Positions 27,328 through 35,589 of a stretch of DNA of 63,510 nt are shown one piece after another (the stretch's first letter is position 1; each line of letters begins with the position of its first letter). The DNA is from Candidatus Competibacteraceae bacterium (lineage in GTDB: Bacteria; Pseudomonadota; Gammaproteobacteria; Competibacterales; Competibacteraceae). The DNA lies in contig JAEUPW010000094.1 of NCBI GenBank assembly GCA_016790045.1, positions 1 to 63,510 of the forward strand, read 5' to 3'. Under the pieces are notes generated by a model. It had not been told where the DNA came from. It did no database searches and saw nothing but the letters and a program-made list of their open reading frames with translations. The position numbers and the translations under genes were made by a program.

Positions 27328-27747
27328 TCACCGTCCCCGGCCAGCGAAGGCGTAGAAAATCGTCACCATGACTGACGACACGGTGATCCCCACGCCCAGT
27401 TCCACCCACAAAATCCCCAGATGCTGGCCGTGCGCCGGATCGCGCGCATCCAGCACGGCGTAATCCAGATACTGCCCGCCCAACAGCGGCCCCAGAAGCC
27501 CCACCCCGGCGTAGATCAGCACCCCCAGCGAAACACCGATGCGCAGCACCCAGGGCGGCATCAGCCGGCGCGCGTTGTCCAGACCGTAAATCAGCGCGTA
27601 CAAAATGAAGCCCGCACCGAAAATCACCCCGGCTTGAAACCCGCCGCCCGGCCCGTAATCGCCGTGAAATTGGACGTAGAGGGCGAACAGGAGGATCAGC
27701 GGCAACAGCAGCTTGGTCCCGACGCGCGGGATGGTGTAGCGCTTCAT
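27328..27747 (-). CDS. mrpB: MrpB (MnhB) antiporter subunit
   Basis: 139 residues, four helices, with the MnhB signature YVQFHGDYGPGGGFQAGVIF (about 24-43) and a conserved end LGVGITVSSVMVTIFYAF. It overlaps the DUF4040 gene through ATGA. It is a free-standing B subunit, unlike the second operon where B is fused to A. Confidence 0.94.
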   Translation of the reverse strand: MKRYTIPRVGTKLLLPLILLFALYVQFHGDYGPGGGFQAGVIFGAGFILYALIYGLDNARRLMPPWVLRIGVSLGVLIYAGVGLLGPLLGGQYLDYAVLDARDPAHGQHLGILWVELGVGITVSSVMVTIFYAFAGRGR

Positions 27748-28298
27748 CGCGCGTCATCCTGGCCGGAAGGCGGGCGGCGCGCGCCGCCGATCAACAGCAG
27801 CACGCCGATGGCGGCGGTGAAGACCACGGTGGTTTCCCCGAGCGTGTCATACCCCCGATAGCTGGCCAACACCGAGGTCACGATGTTGGGAATGCCGATT
27901 TCCTCCGGCGAATCCTCGATAAAGCGCTGCACCAGATGGTGGTGGATCGGGTTGGCCGGATCGCCGTAAGCCGGGATGTCCCACGTGCCGTAGACCAGCG
28001 CCAATCCGGTGACGGTCACCGCCAGCAGCGGCAGCAGCGTCTTGCGGGCGCTTTTGGGCTTTTCCTTGCTGGCGGTCAGCGCCAGCGCGCCCAGCATGAA
28101 CACCGTCGAAACTCCCGCGCCCACCGAAGCCTCGGTGAAGGCCACGTCCACGGCGTCCAGCACCACGAACAGGCTGGCCGACACGAAACTGTAGATGCCG
28201 AACAGCATCACCACGGCGAACAAATCCCGCAGGCGGATGGCGGCCACGGCCACGACGACCAGCAGCGTGAGGAGAAACAGATCGACTAAGGTTTCGAT
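27744..28298 (-). CDS. DUF4040 (MbhD / MrpA C-terminal-like) subunit
   Basis: About 184 residues. The first part (LFLLTLLVVVAVAAIRLRDL, then VVLDAVDVAFTEASVGAGVS at about 45-64) matches the DUF4040 domain that forms the C-terminal unit of MrpA or stands alone as MbhD; the second half (PNIVTSVLASYRGYDTLGET at about 137-156) matches the MbhE-like part. The homologous start coincides with codon ATC at 28298, preceded by CGGGAG; there is no ATG, GTG or TTG nearby, so the start is uncertain (ATC, or an internal CTG at 28280). It overlaps mrpG by 13 nt. Confidence 0.85.
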   Translation of the reverse strand: METLVDLFLLTLLVVVAVAAIRLRDLFAVVMLFGIYSFVSASLFVVLDAVDVAFTEASVGAGVSTVFMLGALALTASKEKPKSARKTLLPLLAVTVTGLALVYGTWDIPAYGDPANPIHHHLVQRFIEDSPEEIGIPNIVTSVLASYRGYDTLGETTVVFTAAIGVLLLIGGARRPPSGQDDAR

Positions 28299-28618
28299 GG
28301 CGGCGGCTCCCGGTGCAGCAGCGGGTCGGGCTGGCCGGGATCGGCCAGCGCCGCCCGCGCCAGGGCGTGGGTGGCGATCGGGCCGGTAAACCACAGAAAC
28401 GCCAGGATCAAAAACAGCTTGACGGTCACCAGGGTCCAGCCTGACTGCAAGGCCAGACCCAACACGATCAGGCCCGCGCCGAGCGTGTCGGTGATGCTGG
28501 CCGCGTGCAGGCGGGTATAAAAGTCCGGCATCCGCAGCAGCCCCACCCCGCCGATCGCGGCGAACGCCACGCCGGCCAGCAGCGACAGCCAACTGAGCAG
28601 ATCGAGCAGCGCAGCCAT
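28286..28618 (-). CDS. mrpG: MrpG (MnhG) antiporter subunit
   Basis: 110 residues, three helices, with the G-subunit motif GVGLLRMPDFYTRLHAASIT (about 24-43) and ALARAALADPGQ. The start is taken as ATG at 28618, which shares its A with the mrpF stop (TGATG); a GTG one codon earlier is equally possible. The end overlaps the DUF4040 gene. Confidence 0.92.
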   Translation of the reverse strand: MAALLDLLSWLSLLAGVAFAAIGGVGLLRMPDFYTRLHAASITDTLGAGLIVLGLALQSGWTLVTVKLFLILAFLWFTGPIATHALARAALADPGQPDPLLHREPPPSKP

Positions 28619-28911
28619 CACAGATCGTCCCGCGATTCCTCGGCGACGTTGCGCGGCCAGCCCATGTCGCCGTAGCGGATGAACTTGAGGACCGCCAAGG
28701 TGCCGATGAAACTGATGAACGCATACACCAGCGCGATGTCGAGAAAATCGGGCCGGCCGCTCATGAAGCCCAGCACCGCGATGAGCAGCACGGTCAGGGT
28801 GCCGAAGGAATTGACCGCCACGATCCGGTCGTAGACCGTAGGCCCCAGCACGGCGCGGGCCATCGCCAAAACCATGCAGACCAACACGCCGAGCGCCGCC
28901 GCCACGAACAT
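28618..28911 (-). CDS. mrpF: MrpF (MnhF) antiporter subunit
   Basis: 97 residues, three helices, with the family motif ARAVLGPTVYDRIVAVNSFG (about 18-37) and DIALVYAFISFIGTLAVLKF (about 58-77). ATG overlaps the mrpE stop (ATGA). MrpF and MrpG together stabilise the Mrp complex and carry Asp/Pro residues needed for transport in studied members. Confidence 0.93.
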   Translation of the reverse strand: MFVAAALGVLVCMVLAMARAVLGPTVYDRIVAVNSFGTLTVLLIAVLGFMSGRPDFLDIALVYAFISFIGTLAVLKFIRYGDMGWPRNVAEESRDDL

Positions 28912-29396
28912 CAGCCGCCCCCTTCCAAGCGGCGCACGCGCCGGTCCATCTCGCCCTCCAGCAAAGCGTCGGCGCCCTCTCGGGTCAGGGCGTGCACCTG
29001 CAAGGTGTCGCCCTTCAAGGCGGTGGTCACCGTCCCCGGCGTCAGGGTGATGGAGTTGGCGTAGATGACCCGGCCCAGATCGCCGCGCTGGCTCGGCTTC
29101 AGGGTGATCAGGGTCGGGCTGATCGGCAGCTTGGGGTCGATGATGCGCTTGGCGATATCGAGATTGGCCCGCACGATCTGCCACAGCAGCCAGGGCCAAT
29201 AGGCCAGGATGGACAGGTTGAGCCGCAACCGCAAAGGCCGCTCTTCCGGGTCGATCACCTCGGCGCGCCAGCCGACGAAGACCACCAGCGCGCAGGATAG
29301 AACGCCGAAGACCAACAGCAGCGGAACGTCGAAATAGCCGGACAGCAACAGCCACAAGCCGAAGCAGAACACCCACGACAGCAGCGCGTGCAGCAA
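28911..29396 (-). CDS. mrpE: MrpE (MnhE) antiporter subunit, first gene of the operon
   Basis: 161 residues starting with TTG (AAGGGG six nt upstream). Two N-terminal helices are followed by a cytoplasmic domain with NLDIAKRIIDPKLPISPTLI and NSITLTPGTVTTALKGDTLQ, the MnhE signature. It heads the nine-to-ten-gene operon that runs to 22001. The 159-nt gap to the divergent biotin ligase gene should hold its promoter, but I could not place one confidently. Confidence 0.92.
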   Translation of the reverse strand: MLHALLSWVFCFGLWLLLSGYFDVPLLLVFGVLSCALVVFVGWRAEVIDPEERPLRLRLNLSILAYWPWLLWQIVRANLDIAKRIIDPKLPISPTLITLKPSQRGDLGRVIYANSITLTPGTVTTALKGDTLQVHALTREGADALLEGEMDRRVRRLEGGG

Positions 29397-29555
29397 GCGA
29401 CTTCCCCTTATGGGTTTGGTCAGTGTTTTTACTTATCGCCGACCGACCGAGATTAAGTTGATAATAGTTTGACCGACGCCGGAATCAAGCCGGGCGGCCG
29501 CACCACCTTCCCGCCGACCGGCGGCCGCGCCCGGCGTATCAGGAACCGCTCTCTC

Positions 29556-30536
29556 ATGTTGTGGCTGACCGATCACCCCGATACCACGGCCGTTTTCCTG
29601 CCCGCCGGCGCGCGCTGGTCCCGCGCGCGCGCGGCCGATCTGCCCGCCGGCCCCGGCGGCGCCTGGGGCCTGCTCGGCGCTGGAGCCGAGTGTTGGCGGT
29701 ATCCGGAACTCTCCCCTCGCGACCCGGAGCGGTGCGCGATCCTGATCGACGACGCGCCTGCCTCGCAGTTCGAAATCCTGCAAACCGCGCCGCGCGCGGG
29801 CCTCGATCCGCCGGACGGCCTGGTCGCCTTGGCCTTGACCGGCAGCCGGTTTCGCGGCCAGCGCCAGCGCGGGTGGACCGCCGCGCGCGGCAACCTCCAC
29901 CTCGTCGCCCATTATCGGCTCGACCTGCCCGCCGCCGCGACCGAGGCCGCCGCGATCATGCTGCCGGCGGTGGCGGCGGCCGAAAGCATCGAACGGATCA
30001 GCGAGGGCCGCTGCGCGCCGGCCATCAAATGGGTCAACGACCTGATCCTGCCCGCCGGCAAGGTGGCCGGGGCGCTGACCTCGACCCAGATCGAAGGCGA
30101 GCGGATCGTCCGCGCGCTGTTTGGCATCGGCATCAACCTGGAGCAAGTTCCGCCGGTTGCCGAAAGCGCTTTTGCCCCCCGCGCCGCCGCGCTGGCCCAA
30201 GTCGATCCGGCGCTGCGCGGCCAGTTGCCGGGCTTGTTCGCGGCGCTGATGGCGGCTCTCGATCACGAGGTTGAGGGCCTGCGCCGGCCGGGCGCGACCG
30301 ATCTTTACGCGCGCTATCGCGCCCGATCCGCCTGCATCGGCCGCGAGGTCGCGCTGTGGCCTTGCGCCTGCGACGATTTGGCGCGCGCGCCGCCGCTGGC
30401 TCAAGGTCGCGTCAGGGATGTGTTGCCCGATCTGTCCTTGGTGCTCGAAGGCCGCGCCGAATCGGTGCGCAACGCCCGTCTGGCGCTGCTTCCGCCATCG
30501 TGCGGGCCGTCGGAAACCCCGGTGCTCCGATTATGA
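29556..30536 (+). CDS. Biotin--protein ligase-like enzyme without DNA-binding domain
   Basis: 326 residues from ATG at 29556. Residues ~95-230 match the biotin/lipoate ligase fold: LALTGSRFRGQRQRGWTAARGNL stands where BirA has its GRGRRG loop, and KWVNDLIL (about 158) and GIGINLEQ are the biotinyl-AMP pocket motifs. No helix-turn-helix is present; ~90 N-terminal residues have no recognised fold. It is immediately upstream of oadGAB, whose alpha subunit needs biotin, so dedicated biotinylation of OadA is likely. The altered loop is unusual and could change catalysis or AMP retention. Confidence 0.75.
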   Translation: MLWLTDHPDTTAVFLPAGARWSRARAADLPAGPGGAWGLLGAGAECWRYPELSPRDPERCAILIDDAPASQFEILQTAPRAGLDPPDGLVALALTGSRFRGQRQRGWTAARGNLHLVAHYRLDLPAAATEAAAIMLPAVAAAESIERISEGRCAPAIKWVNDLILPAGKVAGALTSTQIEGERIVRALFGIGINLEQVPPVAESAFAPRAAALAQVDPALRGQLPGLFAALMAALDHEVEGLRRPGATDLYARYRARSACIGREVALWPCACDDLARAPPLAQGRVRDVLPDLSLVLEGRAESVRNARLALLPPSCGPSETPVLRL

Positions 30537-30595
30537 TATTATTTTATGAAACTCAATTTCAATTTTTTTGACCTTTTGTTTTTCAAGGAGGTGCC
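30537..30595 (+). promoter_or_regulatory. AT-rich leader of the oad operon
   Basis: A 59-nt AT-rich gap in a GC-rich region. It holds TGAAA-N5-TTTCA followed by seven T (a weak terminator for the biotin ligase gene) and ends with AAGGAGG, a near-perfect ribosome site five nt before the GTG of oadG. TATTAT near 30538 could serve as a -10, but no convincing -35 was seen. Confidence 0.4.
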
Positions 30596-30841
30596 GTGGA
30601 GAATCCCAATCTCTTTCTCGTCTGCCTGAACGCCTTCGCGGCGGTGCTCGGCTTGCTTTGGGCGCTGACCTTGGCCCTGCGCGGCCTGATCGAGCTGTTT
30701 CCCGAAAAACCGCCCGCCCGAATCGGGCCGGAACCGGACGCCGCCATCGCCGTCGCCATCGCGTCCGCCGCCAACGCCATCGCGCCCGGCGCGCGCGTCA
30801 CCCGCATCGAAGAAATCCGCCAACCTGTGGAGACCCCATGA
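30596..30841 (+). CDS. oadG: Oxaloacetate decarboxylase gamma subunit OadG
   Basis: 81 residues, GTG start behind a strong ribosome site. One N-terminal membrane helix (about 6-28: LVCLNAFAAVLGLLWALTLA) and a hydrophilic tail rich in Ala and Ile, as in OadG, which anchors OadA to OadB and binds zinc in Klebsiella. The stop overlaps the oadA start (ATGA). The family is poorly conserved; position is strong support. Confidence 0.85.
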   Translation: MENPNLFLVCLNAFAAVLGLLWALTLALRGLIELFPEKPPARIGPEPDAAIAVAIASAANAIAPGARVTRIEEIRQPVETP

Positions 30842-32736
30842 TTTACGCTGCCAGTCCCAAAAAAATCAACGTCATGCTGACCGCGTTTCGCGACGGCCTG
30901 CAAAGCGTGTTCGGCGGCAACGTGCGCGTCAACGACGTGCTGCCGGCGATGCGAGCCGCCGCCGGCATGGGCGTCCGCCATTTCGAGTTCGGCGGCGGCG
31001 CGCGCTACCAGGCCCCGTATTTCTACGCCGGCGAAGATCCGTTCGCCTGCATGGACAAGATGCGCGAGGCGGCCGGCGCGGGGGCCGATTTGCAAATCCT
31101 GACCCGCTCGGTCTCCGGCGTGACCCTGACCACCCAGCGGATCAAGGCGCTGGAGATGCAGGCGCGGCTGATGAAAAAACACGGCACCACCATCGACCGC
31201 AATTTCGACTTCATGAACGATACCGATAACCTGATCAAGACCGGCAAGCCCATCGTGGACGCCGGGATGCACCATCAGGTGTGCGTGGCGCTGATGGGGC
31301 TGCCGTACCAATCGGAAAAGGTCCACACGCCTGAATTTTACGTGCGGGTGATCCAAAAGCTGCTGGACGCCGGGCTGCATTTCGATTCGGTCTGCATGAA
31401 GGACTCCTCCGGCACCACCGACCCGCGCACCTGCTACGAGACCGCCAAGGGCTTGAAGAAAATCCTGCCGCCGGAAGTGCCGCTGGCCATGCACACCCAC
31501 GACACCGCCTCGATGGCGGTGGCCTGCTACATGGCCGGGATCGCCGGCGGCGTGGACCGCATCGACCTGTCGGTGCGGCCGCTGGCCTCCGGCACGTCCC
31601 AGCCGGACGTGCGCTCGATGTGGCACGCGCTCAAAGGCACCGGCTATTCGCTGGACATCGACGCCGCCAAGATGGACGAATTGGAGAAACTGCTCGACGA
31701 GGGCCTGAAGGATTATGCCTTCAACCCGGTCACCACCTCGGCCGACGCCCGCGTGGTGAATTTCCCGATGCCGGGCGGCGCGATCGGCCCGAACGTGCAA
31801 ATGATGGCCGAGGCCCGCATCCTGCACCGCTACGGCGACGTGCTGGCGGAATTCCCCGAAGTCGTGCGCGCCGGCGGCGCGTGGACCAGCGTGACGCCGG
31901 GCAGCCAGCAATACTGGCTGCAAGCGTTCAACAACGTGTTGCACGGCCGCTGGAAGAAGATCGACCCCGGCTACGGCCGCTCGGTGCTCGGCTATTTCGG
32001 CCGCACCCCGGAACCGCCGGACCCGCAGGTGATCGAGATCGCCGCCGAACAGCTCAAGCTGGAACCGTTCGCCGGCGACCCGCTGGAAAAAGCGCCGGAC
32101 AGCATCGCCTTGGCCGAGGAAGCCCTGCGCGAGCGCAATCTGCCGCTGAGCGAAGAGAACATCTTTCTGGTCGCCGCCGCCATCGTGCCCGGCAAAAACA
32201 TGGAACTGAACGAAGGCATCCGGTTGCTGACCGGCAAGGCCAAGGTGAATTTGCCGCTCAAGGCCAAGGACCAGGCCGCCGCTCCCCTGCCATCTCCCTC
32301 GGCCCAAACCTCGCCCGCGGCGGTCCCGGCATCCGCGTCGGCCGCTGCGGCCGCCCCGGCGTTCGCCTCCCCGGTAACCACCCAATGCACGGTGGTCGAA
32401 GGCAACGTCACCCGCACCTTCCGCATCACCATCGAACCGCCGGCGGGGACGAGCGCCGCCGCGCCGGCTTCGGCCCCGACGCCATCCGCGCCCGCGCCGG
32501 CCGCCTCCGGCCAGCGCACGCCGGTGTTTTCGCCGTTCGAGGGCAAGGTCGAACTGGTGGAAATCAACGTCAAGGTCGGCGACGCGGTGCAAAAGGGCCA
32601 AGTGGTGGCGGCGGTCGAGGCCATGAAGGCCAAGCACGACGTGCGCGCGCCGGGCGCTGGAACGGTGGTGGAAATCAACGCCGATCTCGGCTCGGAGGTC
32701 TCCGCCGGCAAGCCCATCCTGACGCTCGGCGGATGA
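30838..32736 (+). CDS. oadA: Oxaloacetate decarboxylase alpha subunit OadA (carboxyltransferase with biotinyl domain)
   Basis: 632 residues from ATG at 30838. The N-terminal TIM-barrel carboxyltransferase (about 1-450) shows FRDGLQSVFGGNVRVNDVLP and the HTHDTASMAVACYMAGIAGG metal-site region; a Pro/Ala linker (about 480-560) leads to a C-terminal biotinyl domain with VEAMKAKHDV, biotin Lys 597. OadA moves the carboxyl of oxaloacetate to biotin; OadB then decarboxylates it and exports Na+. The linker repeats Ala-Pro-Ser and probably swings the biotin arm. Confidence 0.96.
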   Translation: MIYAASPKKINVMLTAFRDGLQSVFGGNVRVNDVLPAMRAAAGMGVRHFEFGGGARYQAPYFYAGEDPFACMDKMREAAGAGADLQILTRSVSGVTLTTQRIKALEMQARLMKKHGTTIDRNFDFMNDTDNLIKTGKPIVDAGMHHQVCVALMGLPYQSEKVHTPEFYVRVIQKLLDAGLHFDSVCMKDSSGTTDPRTCYETAKGLKKILPPEVPLAMHTHDTASMAVACYMAGIAGGVDRIDLSVRPLASGTSQPDVRSMWHALKGTGYSLDIDAAKMDELEKLLDEGLKDYAFNPVTTSADARVVNFPMPGGAIGPNVQMMAEARILHRYGDVLAEFPEVVRAGGAWTSVTPGSQQYWLQAFNNVLHGRWKKIDPGYGRSVLGYFGRTPEPPDPQVIEIAAEQLKLEPFAGDPLEKAPDSIALAEEALRERNLPLSEENIFLVAAAIVPGKNMELNEGIRLLTGKAKVNLPLKAKDQAAAPLPSPSAQTSPAAVPASASAAAAAPAFASPVTTQCTVVEGNVTRTFRITIEPPAGTSAAAPASAPTPSAPAPAASGQRTPVFSPFEGKVELVEINVKVGDAVQKGQVVAAVEAMKAKHDVRAPGAGTVVEINADLGSEVSAGKPILTLGG

Positions 32737-32737
32737 C

Positions 32738-33892
32738 ATGGACACCTTGCTCGAACTGATCGCCCAAAGCGGCTTCCGCGGCCTGAGCTGGCAAAATCTG
32801 GTGATGTTCGTCGTGGCCGGCCTGCTGATTTATCTGGCCGTCAAGAAGAACTTCGAACCGCTGCTGCTGATCCCGATCGGCTTCGGCGCGATGCTGGCGA
32901 ACCTGCCGGAAGCCTTTCTCAGCGCCTCCAGCGATTACCACGCCAAGCCGGGCGAAACGGTGCCGCTGTTGCAGTTCATCTACAACAGCGGGATCAAAAC
33001 CCAACTGCTGCCGCCGGTGATCTTTCTCGGCGTCGGCGCGCTGACCGATTTCCGGCCGCTGCTCAGCCGGCCGATCACCCTGATGCTGGGCGCGTCGGCT
33101 CAGCTGGGAATCTTCGTGGCGGCGCTCGGCGCGTTTTACCTGTTCGGTTTCACCGCCGAGGAAGCGGCATCCATCGGCATCATCGGCGGCGCGGACGGCC
33201 CGACCACCATCTTCCTGACCGCGATTCTCGCCCCGCATCTGATGGGCGCGGTGGCGGTGGCCGCCTACAGCTACATGGCGCTGGTGCCGGTGATCCAGCC
33301 GCCGATCATCAAGCTGCTGACCACCCAGGCCGAGCGGGAAATCAACATGCCGACCGCGCGGCCGGTCTCGCAAACGGCGGTCATCATCTTTCCGGTGTTC
33401 ATCACCGCGATTACCGCGCTGGCGATCCCGTCCTGCGCGCCGCTGGTCGGGATGCTGATGTTCGGCAACCTGCTGCGGGAATCCGGGGTCACCGATCGCC
33501 TGAGCCAAACCGCCGGCCACGCCTTGATCAACATCGTCACCCTGTTTCTGGGGCTGGTGGTCGGCGCGACCATGGAGGGCAACAGCTTCCTGCGCCCGCA
33601 GACCCTGTTTATCTTGATCCTGGGCGCGGTGGCGTTTTCCTTCAGCACCGCCGGCGGGATTTTGCTGGCCAAGCTGCTCAACGTCTTTTTGCCGGAGGGC
33701 AAGAAGATCAATCCCTGCATCGGCGCGGCCGGGGTGTCGGCGGTGCCGATGTCGGCGCGGGTGGTGCAAAAGTTCGTCTCCGACCACACCGAAGGCCGGG
33801 TCAACCCGCTGATGGCGGCCATGGGCCCCAACGTGGCCGGCGTGATCGGTTCGGCGGTCGCGGCGGGGATGTTCCTGGCCCTGCTGCGCTAA
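32738..33892 (+). CDS. oadB: Na+-translocating oxaloacetate decarboxylase beta subunit OadB
   Basis: 384 residues, about nine membrane helices, one nt after oadA. The Na+-site motif GGADGPTTIFL (150-160, Asp 153) and NLLRESGVTDRLSQTAGHAL (about 246) are typical of the beta subunits of biotin-dependent Na+ pumps. It pairs decarboxylation of carboxybiotin with Na+ export across the inner membrane. A relative, the methylmalonyl-CoA decarboxylase beta subunit, would look similar; the OadA type of the neighbour decides for oxaloacetate. Confidence 0.95.
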   Translation: MDTLLELIAQSGFRGLSWQNLVMFVVAGLLIYLAVKKNFEPLLLIPIGFGAMLANLPEAFLSASSDYHAKPGETVPLLQFIYNSGIKTQLLPPVIFLGVGALTDFRPLLSRPITLMLGASAQLGIFVAALGAFYLFGFTAEEAASIGIIGGADGPTTIFLTAILAPHLMGAVAVAAYSYMALVPVIQPPIIKLLTTQAEREINMPTARPVSQTAVIIFPVFITAITALAIPSCAPLVGMLMFGNLLRESGVTDRLSQTAGHALINIVTLFLGLVVGATMEGNSFLRPQTLFILILGAVAFSFSTAGGILLAKLLNVFLPEGKKINPCIGAAGVSAVPMSARVVQKFVSDHTEGRVNPLMAAMGPNVAGVIGSAVAAGMFLALLR

Positions 33893-33909
33893 ACCCGGAG
33901 GAACGTCGC

Positions 33910-34491
33910 CTAATTCAGATCGGGGTCCCGGAAATACCGGGCCCCCAAATTCGACGGCGTGGACACGCCCAGCTCGTTCATCTGATAGACCGTCACATTG
34001 GCCATGGCGGCCGCATCGGCCGGCGATCCGGCGCTGGCGAACTGGCTCAATTGCCGGGCGTCGCGAAACACCAGAACCTGCCAGTAAGGTCTCAGCGTCG
34101 CGCCGGGCCCGATATCGGTGCGCGCCAATTGCATATAGGTGGTTTTGCCGCTTCTTTCCTGAACCACGCCACGCCCGTGCTTGCCGGCCAGCACGGCGTT
34201 CAACCCGTTGATTTCAAAAACCCCGTAACCGGCGGCCTGCTCGATTTCGGCGCGGGTGAGGGGCTTGAGCTTGTAGAGCTGGTTCAGGGTGCCGCTGCGC
34301 ACCTTGAGGATCGACTGGCGCTGTTCCTGTTTGGCTTTCTCGCTCAGCGCGCCGGACGCTGGCGGCGCGACGGCGGGTTTGGGCGGCGGTTTGGGGGGCG
34401 GCGGGCTGGCGCAACCCGACAGCAGCAGAACGGACGCCAGCCCGCCGGCGCGCCATCCGCGCCTGAAACCGGAGAAGTGGAACCATCGCAT
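33910..34491 (-). CDS. SYLF/YSC84-like domain lipoprotein
   Basis: 193 residues with a lipoprotein signal (LLLSGC, Cys 27) and a proline-rich linker, then a SYLF-type domain: AAGYGVFEINGLNAVLAGKH followed by GRGVVQERSGKTTYMQLART. SYLF domains bind lipids; bacterial members are periplasmic or outer-membrane proteins of unknown function. The C-terminus is longer than in the usual SYLF protein. It converges with oadB (17-nt gap) and shares no operon. Confidence 0.72.
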   Translation of the reverse strand: MRWFHFSGFRRGWRAGGLASVLLLSGCASPPPPKPPPKPAVAPPASGALSEKAKQEQRQSILKVRSGTLNQLYKLKPLTRAEIEQAAGYGVFEINGLNAVLAGKHGRGVVQERSGKTTYMQLARTDIGPGATLRPYWQVLVFRDARQLSQFASAGSPADAAAMANVTVYQMNELGVSTPSNLGARYFRDPDLN

Positions 34492-34524
34492 AAGGGTTGC
34501 TGACGAGCGCGGCGGGCGAGGTCG

Positions 34525-35586
34525 CTAAAACAGTTCGACGTCGCCGAAATTGCCTTCGGGCTTGGCCATCGCGCCAGCGTCGATCAAGGTTTCGTAGCAG
34601 CGAATTTGATTGCGCCCGTTGTCCTTGGCGTAATACAGCGCCTTGTCGGCCCGCGCGACCACCACCATGGTCATTTCCGACGTGAGAATTTGGGTGTAAC
34701 CGGCGCTGGCGGTGACTTGGCCGACCTGCGGGAAGCGGTAGTGTTCGACATTGTGCCGGAAACGTTCGAGGACGGTCGCGGCGTCCTCCAGGGCGCGCGT
34801 TCTGAACACCACCACGAACTCCTCGCCGCCGTAGCGGAACAAAAGATCGGATCGGCGGAACGAGCGGCGCATGATATTGGCCAGAAGGATCAGGACCTCG
34901 TCGCCGTACAAGTGACCGTAGGTGTCGTTGATGCGCTTGAAGTGATCGATGTCCAGCACCGCCAGCCAATAATAGCTGCCGTCGTCGCCCTCGCGCCGCT
35001 CCGCGCCCTTTTTGTCCTCCGCTCTGCGGGCTTTGGCTCTGGCCAGAGCGGCGCGCCGGCTGGCTTGGAGGATGTCCATCAGCTTGTCGTCGAAGGTCTT
35101 GCGGTTGAGCAAACCGGTCAGCTTGTCGCGCTCGTTGTCCTCGATCAGTTTCAGGTAATTCCAGTAAATTTGCAGGAAGCCTTCGATCAGGCGGCGGTCG
35201 TCGCGCAGATCGCGGGCGGACACCAGCCGCAAGAAGCCGATCAGTTGCTCCCGGCGCGGAATGGGAAAGGTGTAACGCCGGCCTTCGGCCACCGATTCGA
35301 TCACCATCTCGCGCCCGTGCAAGCAGGCGCGCAAGCCGGTGTCTTGAATGACGGGCACCGCCGCCTCCGGCTCGTCCACTTCGCTGTCCCAAATCCAGCA
35401 GCTCTCGGGGTCGATGCGCACCAGCAGGTTGACCTGCTCGCCGTCGAAACGGTACAGCGCGATGACCTCGACCCCCAGCAAGTCGAACATGGTCTGGGTC
35501 AGACAAATCTCCAGCGACAGCCGGTTGCGTTTCTCGGTCAGCCGCGCGATGGATTCCAGCAGTTTGTCGTGATCGAGTTCGTTCAT
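34525..35586 (-). CDS. Diguanylate cyclase (N-terminal GAF-like sensor, GGDEF domain)
   Basis: 353 residues from ATG at 35586. The N-terminal half (about 15-155) has a GAF-like fold without clear ligand residues; the GGDEF half starts near 165 (DKLTGLLNRKTFDDKLMD) and has an intact active site GGEEF, preceded by the RRSD inhibitory site five residues upstream, so c-di-GMP product inhibition is expected. An Arg/Lys/Ala-rich insertion lies at about 190-215 of the domain. Cytoplasmic; no membrane segment. It follows the SYLF gene on the same strand. Confidence 0.9.
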   Translation of the reverse strand: MNELDHDKLLESIARLTEKRNRLSLEICLTQTMFDLLGVEVIALYRFDGEQVNLLVRIDPESCWIWDSEVDEPEAAVPVIQDTGLRACLHGREMVIESVAEGRRYTFPIPRREQLIGFLRLVSARDLRDDRRLIEGFLQIYWNYLKLIEDNERDKLTGLLNRKTFDDKLMDILQASRRAALARAKARRAEDKKGAERREGDDGSYYWLAVLDIDHFKRINDTYGHLYGDEVLILLANIMRRSFRRSDLLFRYGGEEFVVVFRTRALEDAATVLERFRHNVEHYRFPQVGQVTASAGYTQILTSEMTMVVVARADKALYYAKDNGRNQIRCYETLIDAGAMAKPEGNFGDVELF

Positions 35587-35589
35587 CAC

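Noticed and set aside
22001-29396. Group 4 membrane-bound hydrogenase (Mbh) or complex I
   Set aside because: Gene order is Mbh-like, but no catalytic, iron-sulfur or NuoBCDI-like subunit is encoded in or beside the operon.
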